NCBI RefSeq assembly: GCF_012516435.1 | Contig: NZ_CP051216.1 | Coordinates: 3,578,501 to 3,642,500, forward strand | DNA: 64,000 bases | Reading direction: 5' to 3' | DNA from: Pseudodesulfovibrio sp. zrk46 | GTDB lineage: Bacteria > Desulfobacterota > Desulfovibrionia > Desulfovibrionales > Desulfovibrionaceae | Shown: in pieces, positions 1-9,540 of the stretch | How positions within the stretch are numbered: the stretch's first letter is position 1 | Layout of the letters: each line of letters begins with the position of its first letter | The notes under the pieces: generated by a model | Told to the model about the DNA's origin: nothing | The model's input: the letters and a program-made list of their open reading frames with translations, nothing else | The model's database searches: none | Program-made: the position numbers and the translations under genes

Positions 1-57
1 AGTCTTGCCTGTGCCGGTAGGGCCGAGCATGCAAACAATGGGCGGTGCTGATTTCAC
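1..57 (-). CDS. miaA: tRNA dimethylallyltransferase MiaA, N-terminal fragment (runs off window)
   Basis: Only the first 19 codons are inside the window. They start at a GTG three bases after the coaD stop and end in a P-loop reading GPTGTGKT, with the short hydrophobic strand PPIVCML before it. That is the usual N-terminus of MiaA, which adds a dimethylallyl group to A37 of tRNAs reading UNN codons. The tight spacing behind coaD implies the same transcript. Another small P-loop enzyme cannot be excluded from so short a piece. Confidence 0.7.
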   Translation of the reverse strand, partial: MKSAPPIVCMLGPTGTGKT

Positions 58-60
58 TGC

Positions 61-582
61 CTAATCCTCTTTATCGCCACAACCAAATTTGGACCCATAC
101 TTGATCTGAAGAGCTTTAACCACCGGCCCTGGCACCAAGCCACAAACGTCACCGCTATAACGAGCGACTTCTTTAACAATAGTAGAACTTAGATACATCC
201 ACTTAAAGTCAGTCATCATAAACACTGTCTCGATATCGCGTTCCAATTTACGGTTCATCAAAGCCATCTGAAACTCATACTCGAAATCCGAAACAGCGCG
301 CAAACCACGTACAATCACCCCAGCGCCTTTGCTCTCAACATAGTCGATAAGAAGATTGTTGAATGGTTCAATAATCAGGTTATCTTCGTCACGAAAGACT
401 TCCTTGGCAAGATTAACTCGCTCTTCAATCGAAAACAGAGTGTTTTTAGGCGTACTTTCAGCCACAGCAAGAACTACTGTATCAAACACTTTTAGGCTTC
501 GCCGAATCAATGACACGTGCCCCATGGTTAACGGATCAAAAGTACCGGGATACACCGCCATCTTCGGGTTTAATTCCGCCAT
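61..582 (-). CDS. coaD: phosphopantetheine adenylyltransferase
   Basis: This 173-residue protein catalyses the fourth step of coenzyme A synthesis: 4'-phosphopantetheine plus ATP gives dephospho-CoA. The nucleotidyltransferase motif GTFDPLTMGH is at residues 13-22 and the YLSSTIVKE segment (ISSTxxR-like) is near residue 130. Length is normal for CoaD. The chosen ATG has AAGGA upstream inside rsmD; a second Met at residue 8 directly precedes the conserved AVYPGTFDP and is an alternative start. The 5' end overlaps rsmD by 13 bases, an rsmD-coaD pairing seen in many bacteria. Confidence 0.96.
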   Translation of the reverse strand: MAELNPKMAVYPGTFDPLTMGHVSLIRRSLKVFDTVVLAVAESTPKNTLFSIEERVNLAKEVFRDEDNLIIEPFNNLLIDYVESKGAGVIVRGLRAVSDFEYEFQMALMNRKLERDIETVFMMTDFKWMYLSSTIVKEVARYSGDVCGLVPGPVVKALQIKYGSKFGCGDKED

Positions 583-1130
583 AACAATATCCTTGTCTGA
601 CCGTATTCACGATCGGTAAGCAATTCCATCTCTGCAATAGGCCCTTCGTGGGGCGCCTCCACTGCGATCTCGACTTCCGCCAACACCAAGGCATCTTCTG
701 CAATCCAACCATTCTTTATGGCCTTTTCCAGAGCGGGCACCAATAAATCCTTACCATATGGAGGGTCAATGAAAATCAGGTCAAAGGGTTTCTCAGGGGG
801 CTTTCCAAGGACGGCGAACAGATCTTTGCTAATTACTCTGCAACGCCTTTTTTCTACACCCAAATCGTTAAGATTTTTACGAATCAACCCTGCGGCTTTA
901 TTGCTTTTCTCAACAAACCAAGCCTCCTGAGCGCCTCGACTCAAGCATTCGATTGCCAGACTACCACTCCCTGCGAACATATCCACCACACGGACATCGG
1001 CAAAGTTAACACCTCTCGCCATAAGCATGGAGAAGATGGATTCACGCACCTTCATGGTGGCCGGTCGATAGCCTGGCCCTTCACAAGTCTTGATGCTGCG
1101 CCCTTTGTACTGTCCGCTTACTATACGCAT
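570..1130 (-). CDS. rsmD: 16S rRNA (guanine(966)-N(2))-methyltransferase
   Basis: A 186-residue Rossmann methyltransferase that modifies G966 of 16S rRNA. Visible motifs are the start MRIVSGQYKGR, the SAM-binding loop DMFAGSGSLAIE (residues 50-61) and the catalytic DPPY at 122-125 in FIDPPYGKDLL. The GGAG of its ribosome site lies in the 3' end of the preceding nuclease gene, so translation is probably coupled. It overlaps coaD downstream. Confidence 0.95.
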   Translation of the reverse strand: MRIVSGQYKGRSIKTCEGPGYRPATMKVRESIFSMLMARGVNFADVRVVDMFAGSGSLAIECLSRGAQEAWFVEKSNKAAGLIRKNLNDLGVEKRRCRVISKDLFAVLGKPPEKPFDLIFIDPPYGKDLLVPALEKAIKNGWIAEDALVLAEVEIAVEAPHEGPIAEMELLTDREYGQTRILLWRN

Positions 1131-1133
1131 CAG

Positions 1134-2741
1134 CTACATCTCCGAGACGAGCTCGACAATATTTCGATTGATATCCAGCAACTTGTCGCGCAGGTCAGCC
1201 TGATCGACCCATGGACGATTCTCCACGTCCTTGATGCGTTTGCGAAGTTCTTCGTACAAATTCTCGGAATCACGCAAAAGGAATTCCCAATCAACATGAG
1301 GACGAGCCACAGCCATATCAACAACAGGTTGCAATTCCACTCCAGGTTCAAGTTCCAACTCTTCCATGTATTCTGGAATATGAACTTCAAAGCCGAAACG
1401 ATCCGTAATGAGGTCGCCAAACTCTTTCTGAACCTCGGCTTCACCATGAACCAAGATGACCTTCACCGGCTTACCCTGCATGGAGCCTAACCAATCCATG
1501 AGCTCATCCTGACCAGCGTGCCCAGAAAATCCGTTGATGGTAAAAATCTTGGCATTGATAGCCACTTCTTCACCAAAGATCCTAATCTTCTTGGCGCCGT
1601 TTAATATCTTACGTCCAGGAGTACCAACCCCCTGCCAACCAACAAAGATTACACTGGCACCAGCTTTCCACAAATTATGGCGCAAATGATGTTTGATACG
1701 CCCAGCGTTGGCCATGCCACTTGCAGAAATGACAATTGCAGACCCTTTAGTCTCATTAATAGCTTGAGATTGTTCCCGTGACTCTGTGAAATGGAGATTG
1801 GGCAAATCCAAAGGATGATCACCATTTCGAATAAGCTCCTGCATTTTCTCATCATAAAACTCAGGATGCTTGCGAAAGATCTCCGTTGCACGAATAGCCA
1901 AAGGGCTATCCAGATAGACAGGCATGTCATCCGGCAGTTTACCCTGCTTCTTCAACAGGAAAAGTGAGTAAATGATCTGCTGGGAACGCTCTACAGCAAA
2001 GGCTGGAATGACTACCTTTTCTCCTCTTGCGTAACTGTAGCTGATTGCAGCCGCCAACTCCTCGAGACTACGTTCTTCCCCGGGATGATTACGGTTACCG
2101 TAGGTAGATTCCAAAAAGATATAATCGGCATGCTCAACGTCATCGGGATCTTCCACGATAAGCTGTTCCGGACGCCCTAAATCGCCAGAGAAAACAGCTC
2201 TAGTGGTCTTCCCTTCTTCAACATACTCAACCTCGATGAACGCAGACCCAAGAATATGCCCCGCATTTTTATATGTAATTTTAATACCAGGCGCAGGTTC
2301 AAAGACTTTGTCGTAATCGACTGTTGCCAAAAGCGGCACAGTATTCTCAGCATCAGAAATAGAGTAAAGAGAACGCACAAGCTGCACGCCTGTACGCTGA
2401 CGCTTTCTATTGGCCCACTCTGCTTCCATCTCTTGGATATGAGCAGAGTCAAGCAACATAATCTCCATGAGGTCACGAGTCGGTGCCGTGCAATATATTG
2501 GATTCTTATATCCCTTGGAAACCAAAGCTGGCAGTAAACCACTATGATCAATGTGAGCGTGAGTAACTAAAATAAATTCAAGATTCTTAGCATCGTACTC
2601 ATCAAAATTCCAATTTCTCTTTTCAATTTCCGGATTACCTTGGTGCAAGCCGCAATCGATGGCAAAACGCTTACCACCACATTCAATAATATAACAGGAA
2701 CCACTGACGGTTCGGGCAGCGCCCATGAATGTAATTTTCAT
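1134..2741 (-). CDS. beta-CASP metallo-beta-lactamase-fold RNase/hydrolase
   Basis: A 535-residue protein of the MBL-fold beta-CASP family, related to archaeal and bacterial CPSF-like nucleases and YsgA-type exonucleases. The zinc motif HAHIDHSG begins at residue 61, and the C-terminal RNA-specificity segment includes FSGHAGQDEL. The remaining metal ligands (GHILGSA, FSGDLG) are present, so the enzyme looks catalytically intact. A GAGGG ribosome site precedes the ATG. It heads a tight run with rsmD, coaD and miaA, a context consistent with RNA metabolism. Substrate is not determinable from sequence. Confidence 0.88.
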   Translation of the reverse strand: MKITFMGAARTVSGSCYIIECGGKRFAIDCGLHQGNPEIEKRNWNFDEYDAKNLEFILVTHAHIDHSGLLPALVSKGYKNPIYCTAPTRDLMEIMLLDSAHIQEMEAEWANRKRQRTGVQLVRSLYSISDAENTVPLLATVDYDKVFEPAPGIKITYKNAGHILGSAFIEVEYVEEGKTTRAVFSGDLGRPEQLIVEDPDDVEHADYIFLESTYGNRNHPGEERSLEELAAAISYSYARGEKVVIPAFAVERSQQIIYSLFLLKKQGKLPDDMPVYLDSPLAIRATEIFRKHPEFYDEKMQELIRNGDHPLDLPNLHFTESREQSQAINETKGSAIVISASGMANAGRIKHHLRHNLWKAGASVIFVGWQGVGTPGRKILNGAKKIRIFGEEVAINAKIFTINGFSGHAGQDELMDWLGSMQGKPVKVILVHGEAEVQKEFGDLITDRFGFEVHIPEYMEELELEPGVELQPVVDMAVARPHVDWEFLLRDSENLYEELRKRIKDVENRPWVDQADLRDKLLDINRNIVELVSEM

Positions 2742-2942
2742 CGAGGACCCTCATGCAATTCCCCTTATGGAAAAGAGGCGTAATAATCCGCTTCCGAAAG
2801 GGAAAAAATCGGTGTATTAAGAAAGTTACAGTGGATGAAGAACATCTTCCTCCGCCTCGGACTACATGCCTCATAAACGAAAATCAGGCAACCCGTTACG
2901 TTCGAACACGACAAATCAATGACATACAATAAAGGAGCTACC

Positions 2943-3602
2943 ATGATGCGCCGTTCCAAGCAGTACCTCATCGACGATCTTTCCATCCAAGAGTCTTGGC
3001 GACTCTTCAAGATCATGTCCGAAATCGTTGATGGTTTCGAAAACCTCTCAGAAATCGGTCCGGCCGTATCAATGTTCGGTTCAGCTCGTGTACAACCAGG
3101 CGAGCCTTTATACGAAAGCACCGTAGAACTCTCCAAGAAGCTCTCGGAGGCAGGTTTCTCTGTGATCACCGGTGGTGGCCCTGGCCTCATGGAAGCAGGA
3201 AACAAGGGAGCCTACGAAAATGGAGGCGAATCCATTGGCTTACATATTCACTTGCCCATGGAGCAACACAACAACCCGTATCTGAACATCCGTAGCGACT
3301 TTCGTTACTTTTTCATTCGCAAGCTGATGTTTATCAAGTATGCGCTTGCTTATGTCGCCCTTCCTGGAGGTTATGGAACTTTAGACGAACTGGCAGAAGC
3401 TCTCGTGCTTATCCAGACTCATCGTATCAAGCCTTTCCCCATTGTTCTATTCGGTTCAGAATTCTGGGCAGGGCTGGTTGACTGGTTCCGCGATCAAATC
3501 GTTGCCAACAAGTTTGCCAACGCCGAGGACCTTAATCTTTTCATCGTCACTGACGATCCCGACGAAGTCGTGGCTCATATCAAGAAGCACGTCATCATTT
3601 AG
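2943..3602 (+). CDS. LOG-family (lysine decarboxylase-like) nucleotide monophosphate hydrolase
   Basis: A 219-residue Rossmann-fold protein of the LOG/TIGR00730 family. Members often act as cytokinin-type riboside 5'-monophosphate phosphoribohydrolases or as general purine nucleotide hydrolases. The diagnostic motifs are GGGPGLMEAGNKGA (residues 77-90) and PGGYGTLDEL (141-150). I start it at the ATG behind AAAGGAG; a more upstream ATG at 2919 lacks a ribosome site. It is followed five bases later by the DMT transporter, probably co-transcribed. True substrate is unknown. Confidence 0.88.
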   Translation: MMRRSKQYLIDDLSIQESWRLFKIMSEIVDGFENLSEIGPAVSMFGSARVQPGEPLYESTVELSKKLSEAGFSVITGGGPGLMEAGNKGAYENGGESIGLHIHLPMEQHNNPYLNIRSDFRYFFIRKLMFIKYALAYVALPGGYGTLDELAEALVLIQTHRIKPFPIVLFGSEFWAGLVDWFRDQIVANKFANAEDLNLFIVTDDPDEVVAHIKKHVII

Positions 3603-3607
3603 ACTCC

Positions 3608-4504
3608 GTGACTAATAGCAAAAAAGCGCTGACATTTGGCTTGGCCACAGTGGGCATCTGGTCCACTGTGGCTTCGGCCTTCAAAATATCCCTGCGCCAT
3701 CTCGATCCATTCCAACTCTTACTATGTGCCTGCACAGTTTCTTTGATCGTCCTTGCAGGAATCCTCGCCTATCAGGGCAAACTGAAAAACGTATTACGCA
3801 TCCATCGTCACGACCTACTCCGCTGTGCACTGCTCGGAGCACTCAATCCTTTCCTATATTACGTCATCCTTTTCAAAGCCTATGACTTGCTACCCGCACA
3901 GGAGGCCCAGCCTCTCAATTACACATGGGCCATCACCTTATCACTATTGTCCATCCCCCTCCTTGGACAAAAAATGAGTTTTAGAGATATCTGCGCAATT
4001 CTCATTAGCTATATCGGGGTTGTGGTCATATCCACTCACGGCAATGTACTCGCGCTCCATTTTTCAAATCCAGTCGGAGTAGCTTTAGCTCTTGGCAGCA
4101 CAATCATTTGGGCCCTTTATTGGATTTTTAACACACGAAGCAACATCGATCCCATGGTGGGATTATTTTTCAATTTCCTCTTCGGACTTCCACTCATCTT
4201 TTTAACAGTAGTATTATTTTCTTCAATACCATCCCTCACTTTTGAAGCATTTATCGGAGCATCCTATGTTGGCCTTTTCGAAATGGGAATCACTTTCGCT
4301 CTCTGGCTTACGGCAATGAAATACGCAGCCAAACCGGATGGTGGTGGTACAACACGTGTTGCTAATCTCATTTTTCTTTCTCCCTTCGCTTCACTCGTAT
4401 TCATCTATTTTCTGGTAGGAGAAAAGATACTACCCGCAACTGTGGTTGGATTAGGCTTTATCATCGCTGGCAATGCGCTGATGCAATACAAAAGCGATAG
4501 ATAA
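3608..4504 (+). CDS. EamA/DMT-superfamily transporter
   Basis: A 298-residue integral membrane protein with about ten hydrophobic segments arranged as two EamA repeats (roughly residues 5-140 and 150-292). The C-terminal half ends in a typical GLGFIIAGNALMQY helix. The drug/metabolite transporter superfamily exports amino acids, nucleotides and small metabolites; the substrate is not evident here. Translation starts at GTG, five bases after the LOG-family gene, so the two are likely one operon. A strong hairpin terminator follows. Confidence 0.85.
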   Translation: MTNSKKALTFGLATVGIWSTVASAFKISLRHLDPFQLLLCACTVSLIVLAGILAYQGKLKNVLRIHRHDLLRCALLGALNPFLYYVILFKAYDLLPAQEAQPLNYTWAITLSLLSIPLLGQKMSFRDICAILISYIGVVVISTHGNVLALHFSNPVGVALALGSTIIWALYWIFNTRSNIDPMVGLFFNFLFGLPLIFLTVVLFSSIPSLTFEAFIGASYVGLFEMGITFALWLTAMKYAAKPDGGGTTRVANLIFLSPFASLVFIYFLVGEKILPATVVGLGFIIAGNALMQYKSDR

Positions 4505-4540
4505 TAAGGATATGAGGGCAATATAGCCCAAAGATAACAC

Positions 4541-4571
4541 AAAAGGGCTACGGTCATCCGTAGCCCTTTTT
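4541..4571. terminator. bidirectional intrinsic terminator
   Basis: A GGGCTACGG/CCGTAGCCC hairpin with a TCAT loop is flanked by AAAA on the left and TTTTT on the right. It can terminate the plus-strand transporter and the minus-strand chemoreceptor, which converge here. Confidence 0.88.
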
Positions 4572-4614
4572 GATCACAACACAATGGAAGTCAGCATCGA
4601 CCTCCAATATGTTT

Positions 4615-6342
4615 CTAAACAGCCACGCGGACGTCAGCCGCAATAACCCCCAACACATTGCCGTCTACGTTGAAAAATGGACTGGATACGGTGATACAAT
4701 TTTCGCCAGAGGCTGAAGACACATATACATCAGAAATATAAAAGGTCTTATTCTCTACAGCCCCTTCAAACCACGGACGATTGGCCCAACTAGCACCATA
4801 GGCAGATTGGTCCTCGGCAAAGTCTGCCACCTTGCCACTGATGTTACTTACGGTCTGGCGCCCCTTATCATCGGTGATATAGAGCAGCTCCAAAAAGTCA
4901 TTACGCTTCAATGCTTGTCGCATAACCTTTTCCTGACGATTACGATCCCGAGACTGTATATCAGAAGAAACGGCCAACTCGCCAATCACATCCTGCACCT
5001 TGCCACTACCGACTAGATGAAAAACACCTGTCATGGTGGACAGATCTTCGACTCGTTCAGCTAATGAAACAACGGCTGCTGATGCTTCCTGCATCCCCTC
5101 ACCTGTTGCAGTAGAAATTGAGTGTATCTCAGTAATAGTGCGAGTCACCTCTTCACTAGCAACAGACTGCTGTGAGGCAGCAGAAGCGATAGATCGAATA
5201 CGATCGGCACTAGTACCAGCAAAAGAAACGATTTCCTCCAACGCCTTGCCAGACTCATTGGCAAGAGACGCAGCTCCATCGGCAAGACCTGTCATTTCCT
5301 GAACGCCTTCAATCGTCTGTGCGACCTGATCCTGAATTCCTTCAATGGCGACCCCGACATCACGGGTTGCTTCCATCGTCTTCTCAGCAAGCTTTCTGAC
5401 CTCATCGGCCACTACTGCAAACCCACGTCCAGCTTCGCCTGCTCGGGCGGCTTCAATAGCTGCATTCAAGGCCAATAAATTTGTCTGATCTGCAATGTCA
5501 GAAATCACACTCATGATTCTACCGACACCCTCAGCCTGAGCCCCCAAACCTGCAACACGATCCGCCAAAGCTTGAGAATTGCCTGAGACACTACTGATAG
5601 ATTCAAGGGTGCGAGTAACTACGTCTGCACCATTTCGAGCATATTCCATTGCCTTTGCCGCATCTTCAGCAGCCGCTTCAGCATTAACAGCAGTCTCAGC
5701 AACAGATGCGTTCATCTCCTCCATCGCGGAAACAGCTTCAGAAATATATCGCTGCTGATCCTCAGCACCATCCTGAGCACGCGATGAGGCACTATCCAAA
5801 CGTATAGACTGATCACGAATTTCCTTAACTGACACACCCAACGTCTCTGCAGCAGAGAGTAACCCTTGGCACCTTGCAGCCTCGCCCTGCTCTCTGGCCT
5901 GGGTAGCTTGGTCCAATGCTGCACAAGCTTTAGCCTGCGCTTCACAAACAACATTTTCGTTGGCTGATATCTGCTCCTTCAACCCTCCAATGTAGCTGAC
6001 AATTTGGTCCAATTCACCATTAAAGTTGCCAATTTTGTCAGTGCGCATCATCAGATCTGTAGTGACTTCATTACCACTGGCAACAACTGACAGCACCTCA
6101 TTCATCACTTTGATTTTATTTACACTTCGAAAATACATCACACATATGGAAGCACCTATACCCAAGACAGCTAGCAGAGCCATCACAGTAAAACTCCACT
6201 TCCATACCACCAATTCCGATGACAGTTTTGTCACTTGGCTGTCACTGGCCCATGCAGAAGAATCACCAACAACACTCATCGCAAGCATTGCCAAAAGGCA
6301 TGAAATAACCGCCAGATACGTCTTACTCTCCCTCTCTCTCAC
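4615..6342 (-). CDS. methyl-accepting chemotaxis protein with C-terminal Cache-like domain
   Basis: A 575-residue chemoreceptor. The N-terminus has two hydrophobic stretches (about residues 8-30 and 47-72), the first resembling a signal peptide ending at AWA. A coiled region follows, then a complete MCP signalling domain with the conserved tip [19 protein letters not shown]. Unusually, the last ~120 residues, after the signalling domain, look like a PDC/Cache fold: [33 protein letters not shown] and VLGVIAADV. The normal order places Cache domains outside the membrane before the signalling domain. GTG start with GGGGAAG upstream. Ligand unknown. Confidence 0.9.
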   Translation of the reverse strand: MRERESKTYLAVISCLLAMLAMSVVGDSSAWASDSQVTKLSSELVVWKWSFTVMALLAVLGIGASICVMYFRSVNKIKVMNEVLSVVASGNEVTTDLMMRTDKIGNFNGELDQIVSYIGGLKEQISANENVVCEAQAKACAALDQATQAREQGEAARCQGLLSAAETLGVSVKEIRDQSIRLDSASSRAQDGAEDQQRYISEAVSAMEEMNASVAETAVNAEAAAEDAAKAMEYARNGADVVTRTLESISSVSGNSQALADRVAGLGAQAEGVGRIMSVISDIADQTNLLALNAAIEAARAGEAGRGFAVVADEVRKLAEKTMEATRDVGVAIEGIQDQVAQTIEGVQEMTGLADGAASLANESGKALEEIVSFAGTSADRIRSIASAASQQSVASEEVTRTITEIHSISTATGEGMQEASAAVVSLAERVEDLSTMTGVFHLVGSGKVQDVIGELAVSSDIQSRDRNRQEKVMRQALKRNDFLELLYITDDKGRQTVSNISGKVADFAEDQSAYGASWANRPWFEGAVENKTFYISDVYVSSASGENCITVSSPFFNVDGNVLGVIAADVRVAV

Positions 6343-6516
6343 AGTTCTTCCCCGTCATTTTAATAGATTTACGACAAGAACTGCTAAGCAATAGTGAGGC
6401 CAACTCATGTCATGATGCCTTCACGCTACTTTCTCACGAAACCGAACAAAGACTAAGAAGTGCGGTCTGGTAGAAGCTTCTTTAGATAAAGTCTAGAGTT
6501 ACTTTAGAGAATATAA

Positions 6517-6550
6517 ATGCGGTTAAAGAGGTTGAGCTCCTTAACCGCAT
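6517..6550 (-). terminator. probable terminator after gpmI unit
   Basis: A perfect 10-bp inverted repeat (ATGCGGTTAA / TTAACCGCAT) with a 14-base loop sits just downstream of the small zinc-ribbon gene. The minus-strand T tract after it is interrupted, so termination may be partial. Confidence 0.55.
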
Positions 6551-6563
6551 ACCGAAAGAACGA

Positions 6564-6806
6564 CTACAGAAAGTCTGGATCTATGGCAGCTTTGCCGCCT
6601 GACAAAATAACTTTCATATATCTTATGGTTCGATCATCAACTGGCACGATGGGGAAATTCTCACGACAGGCATCACACTGAGCCATAGCAGGTCGAGAAG
6701 GGGCAATCAGAGGCACCTCACGACTACAATGGGGACAAGGATAAAGAAAAATAATTTCCATGCCCGCAGGTTTCACAGGAGTCAAAGGCTTACTGGAGAG
6801 AGACAT
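6564..6806 (-). CDS. small zinc-ribbon-like protein, function unknown
   Basis: An 80-residue protein with two CxxC pairs (CPHC and CDAC, about 20 residues apart), giving a probable zinc ribbon in its first two thirds. I do not recognise a named family. The ATG is preceded by AAAGGATAACC, which overlaps the gpmI stop codon, so it is translated from the gpmI message. The well-formed ribosome site and tight linkage argue that it is real. Confidence 0.72.
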   Translation of the reverse strand: MSLSSKPLTPVKPAGMEIIFLYPCPHCSREVPLIAPSRPAMAQCDACRENFPIVPVDDRTIRYMKVILSGGKAAIDPDFL

Positions 6807-6808
6807 GG

Positions 6809-8338
6809 TTATCCTTTTGTAATGAGGTTCTTTCCGGTCATGGCATCAGGCTGAGTAAAGCCCCAGAGACCGAGAATTGTAGGTGCTATATCACCCAATA
6901 TACCTTCTTTAAGATTAGATTTCTCGCATCCCTCTTCAATATAAATAAGTGGGACTGGGTTGGTTGAATGAGCGGTGTGCGGAGAACCGTCTTCAGCAAT
7001 CATCTGCTCAGCATTGCCATGGTCAGCAGTCAACAAGACACGCCCCCCCTGTTCCAGCATCGCATCAACAATACGTGCCACACATCCATCCACTGTTACA
7101 CATGCCTTGGTGGCAGCATCAATAATACCGGTATGTCCCACCATATCAAGGTTTGCAAGATTACAAACACACAGATCATAGTCCGGCAACTTATCTATGA
7201 GAATATCAGCGACTTCGTCAGCGCTCATCTGCGGCTTCTGGTCATAAGTAGCCACTTCGCGAGGAGATGGAATCATAACACGATCTTCATTCGCAAATGG
7301 CTCTTCACGTCCGCAATTGAGAAAATACGTAACGTGAGCATATTTTTCCGTCTCTGCTATTCGCAACTGTTTCATGCCCTTCTCAGCTACGACCTCCCCT
7401 AATGGATTATCATAACTCTCAGGGGGGAAGGCGTTGGGCATGGGAAATGTTGACTCATACCTTGTCATAGTGACAAAGCCCGCCAATTTTACCTGCCTAG
7501 TACGCTCGAATTCACTGAAATCATCATCGAAAATCGCACGGGATATTTCACGAGCCCGGTCTGCCCGAAAATTGAAGAAGAACAGCCCGTCGCCATCACC
7601 AATTTTGCCGTCAACACCATCTACTACGCCCGGCTTTACGAATTCATCATTTTCACCAAGATCGTAAGATGCCTGGATACCGACTAATGGATCACTCATT
7701 ACAACGCCGTTGCCATCCACCAGTGCTTTATAGGCGACTTCCACTCGCTCAAAACGCTTATCACGGTCCATGGCCCAGTATCGGCCACTTACGGTAGCAA
7801 CCTGGCCAATACCGAGTTCATCCATCTTCGCAATTAGCTGACGAGTGTATTCCTTACCGCTGGCAGGCGGAGTATCACGGCCATCTAAAAACACATGGAC
7901 ATAAACCTGCTCCAGCCCCTGCGCTTTGGCAGCTTCCAAAATAGCATAGATGTGATTCTGGTGACTGTGCACACCGCCATCGGAAACCAAGCCCATCAGA
8001 TGCAAGCGCCCGCTTCCGGCCTTCGTCTTGCCAATTAAATCGAGTAGAGCCTCATTCTGTCTGAATGAGCCCTTTTCAATGGCCATGTCGATGCGGGTCA
8101 TATCCTGATATATAACACGCCCCCCACCGATGTTCATATGGCCTACTTCGGAGTTCCCCATGAAGCCATCGGGAAGGCCAACCGCCCGACCGGAACACAG
8201 AAGCTGTGTGCTGGGATATTTGTCGAACAATCCGTCAAGATACGGCGTGGGAGCATTCTTCACACAATTGCCCTCACCATCCGGGGCCACACCCCATCCG
8301 TCCAAAATCAACAGCAATGTCTTCTTAGGCTCGGCCAT
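6809..8338 (-). CDS. gpmI: 2,3-bisphosphoglycerate-independent phosphoglycerate mutase
   Basis: A 509-residue glycolytic/gluconeogenic enzyme that interconverts 3- and 2-phosphoglycerate using two Mn ions. The N-terminus LLLILDGWG, the phosphoserine motif GNSEVGHMNIGGGR and the C-terminal metal ligands in LLTADHGNAEQM are intact, and length matches the family. Start choice: GGAG lies six bases before this ATG; an ATG one codon earlier is only three bases from it, and a TTG further up contains the ribosome site itself. It follows rsfS by about 15 bases. Confidence 0.96.
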   Translation of the reverse strand: MAEPKKTLLLILDGWGVAPDGEGNCVKNAPTPYLDGLFDKYPSTQLLCSGRAVGLPDGFMGNSEVGHMNIGGGRVIYQDMTRIDMAIEKGSFRQNEALLDLIGKTKAGSGRLHLMGLVSDGGVHSHQNHIYAILEAAKAQGLEQVYVHVFLDGRDTPPASGKEYTRQLIAKMDELGIGQVATVSGRYWAMDRDKRFERVEVAYKALVDGNGVVMSDPLVGIQASYDLGENDEFVKPGVVDGVDGKIGDGDGLFFFNFRADRAREISRAIFDDDFSEFERTRQVKLAGFVTMTRYESTFPMPNAFPPESYDNPLGEVVAEKGMKQLRIAETEKYAHVTYFLNCGREEPFANEDRVMIPSPREVATYDQKPQMSADEVADILIDKLPDYDLCVCNLANLDMVGHTGIIDAATKACVTVDGCVARIVDAMLEQGGRVLLTADHGNAEQMIAEDGSPHTAHSTNPVPLIYIEEGCEKSNLKEGILGDIAPTILGLWGFTQPDAMTGKNLITKG

Positions 8339-8353
8339 CATGGTCTCCAATAG

Positions 8354-8725
8354 TTATGCTTGGAATTCGACTCGCGGTGCTTCCGCCCACATACCTTCGA
8401 TATTGTAGAATCCACGGAGCTCGTCCAGAAAGATATGGACCAACACGTCATTAAGATCCAACAGAATCCATTCACCGGTCTGCTGGCCTTCCATGCGCAG
8501 AAACTCGACGTTATCTTCAGCGCACATGTCCAAAACGTAATCAGCCAGAGCCTTGGCGTGCTTTACACCACGTGCAGAAACCACAATGGTCATATTGGTC
8601 ACGGAGCTGACTTTCTCAACATCCATTATGACCAACTCTCCACCTTGCTTCTCGTCCAGCCACTTGGCAACGAGAAGCGCCTTCTCTTCACTGGGAATCA
8701 AACTAAATTTCTTGGGCTTGTTCAT
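8354..8725 (-). CDS. rsfS: ribosomal silencing factor RsfS
   Basis: A 123-residue Iojap/RsfS-family protein, which binds ribosomal protein L14 (uL14) and blocks subunit joining during nutrient stress. Recognised from the family pattern KQGGELVIMDVEKVSSVTNMTIVVSARGVKHAKALAD and the later GEWILLDLNDVLVHIF. It sits between a nitroreductase and gpmI in a run of close minus-strand genes. Length is typical. Confidence 0.93.
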   Translation of the reverse strand: MNKPKKFSLIPSEEKALLVAKWLDEKQGGELVIMDVEKVSSVTNMTIVVSARGVKHAKALADYVLDMCAEDNVEFLRMEGQQTGEWILLDLNDVLVHIFLDELRGFYNIEGMWAEAPRVEFQA

Positions 8726-8745
8726 TTATCTCACTCAAATATAGA

Positions 8746-9348
8746 TTAATTATCGCAGTCTTCTTTCTTGGGGAACAGCCCCACGATCAAATCATCCAAA
8801 CTGCGCTTGGGGACATGATGTTTACCATCCGAGGTGCGCCAATACTCGATTTTTCCGTCAGAGGGAAGAGGCTCGACCGTCACTTCCTCGGTAGGTACAC
8901 CCAACGCAAGCACCAGCAAGACCTCATATTGCTCACCGATCCCTATCACTTGCATCACCTTTTTACGATTCACTGTGGCTATCATACAGCCCCCCAAACC
9001 TTTCTCCGCTGCCGCCAACATGATTGTCTGGCTGGCAATACCGTGATCAATATATGGATTTTCACTGATGTCTTTATCAAGCAATACTATAATATAGCCA
9101 GCAGGACGCTCTCCCTCATCAGGGCCTTTCCAATCTTTCAAATAACCGGCCCACCCAAGATGGGGGAATATTTCAGAGCACAAGTCCTCATCAGCAACGA
9201 CAACATACTTCAGAGGTTGAATGTTCATTCCTGAGGGAATGAGTCGAACGGTATCCACTAAGTCTATAAGGTCGTTAACGTTGATCTTGACGGACTGATC
9301 AAACTTTCTACGACTACGGCTTCTCGCAACCAATTCCTTAAAATCCAT
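8746..9348 (-). CDS. nitroreductase-family protein
   Basis: A 200-residue FMN-dependent nitroreductase-fold protein. The N-terminal SRRKFD, the NIQPLKYVVV segment and the later GLGGCMIATVNRKKV and VLALGVPTEE segments are typical. The ATG chosen has GGAGG six to seven bases upstream. A longer open frame to 9495 has no ribosome site and would run through the leader region on the other strand. Natural substrate unknown. It lies just before rsfS and may share its transcript. Confidence 0.88.
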   Translation of the reverse strand: MDFKELVARSRSRRKFDQSVKINVNDLIDLVDTVRLIPSGMNIQPLKYVVVADEDLCSEIFPHLGWAGYLKDWKGPDEGERPAGYIIVLLDKDISENPYIDHGIASQTIMLAAAEKGLGGCMIATVNRKKVMQVIGIGEQYEVLLVLALGVPTEEVTVEPLPSDGKIEYWRTSDGKHHVPKRSLDDLIVGLFPKKEDCDN

Positions 9349-9489
9349 ATCCACCTCCCCAAAAATGAGCCTTTTATTGTGTAATGGAAGTCGCAAGTGA
9401 TTGCAAAATACTCTTTTACCGGTGAATCCATTGAGTCGCAACAGATAAACCCCTTGACCTAAAAGAAGACATGAGCCAAACTGCCGTTT

Positions 9490-9540
9490 ATGCATAAAAC
9501 CCTATTTCTGCGCAGCTTCTTTTTTATGAGCCTCCATTAG
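9490..9540 (+). CDS. Phe-rich leader peptide of the paaK attenuator
   Basis: A 16-codon frame reading MHKTLFLRSFFFMSLH then TAG. Four of its 16 codons are Phe, three of them consecutive (9517-9525). This resembles pheA, pheM and other Phe leader peptides of enterobacteria. The stop codon lies at the first base of the antiterminator strand, so the ribosome position would decide RNA folding. Weakness: no good ribosome site precedes this ATG. A tiny overlapping frame starting at 9471 ends at 9497, so translation coupling is possible. The coding function is inferred from composition and position. Confidence 0.8.
   Translation: MHKTLFLRSFFFMSLH

Noticed and set aside
9349..9495. N-terminal extension of the nitroreductase
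   Set aside because: No ribosome site, not family-like, and would overlap the leader peptide; the inner ATG has GGAGG.
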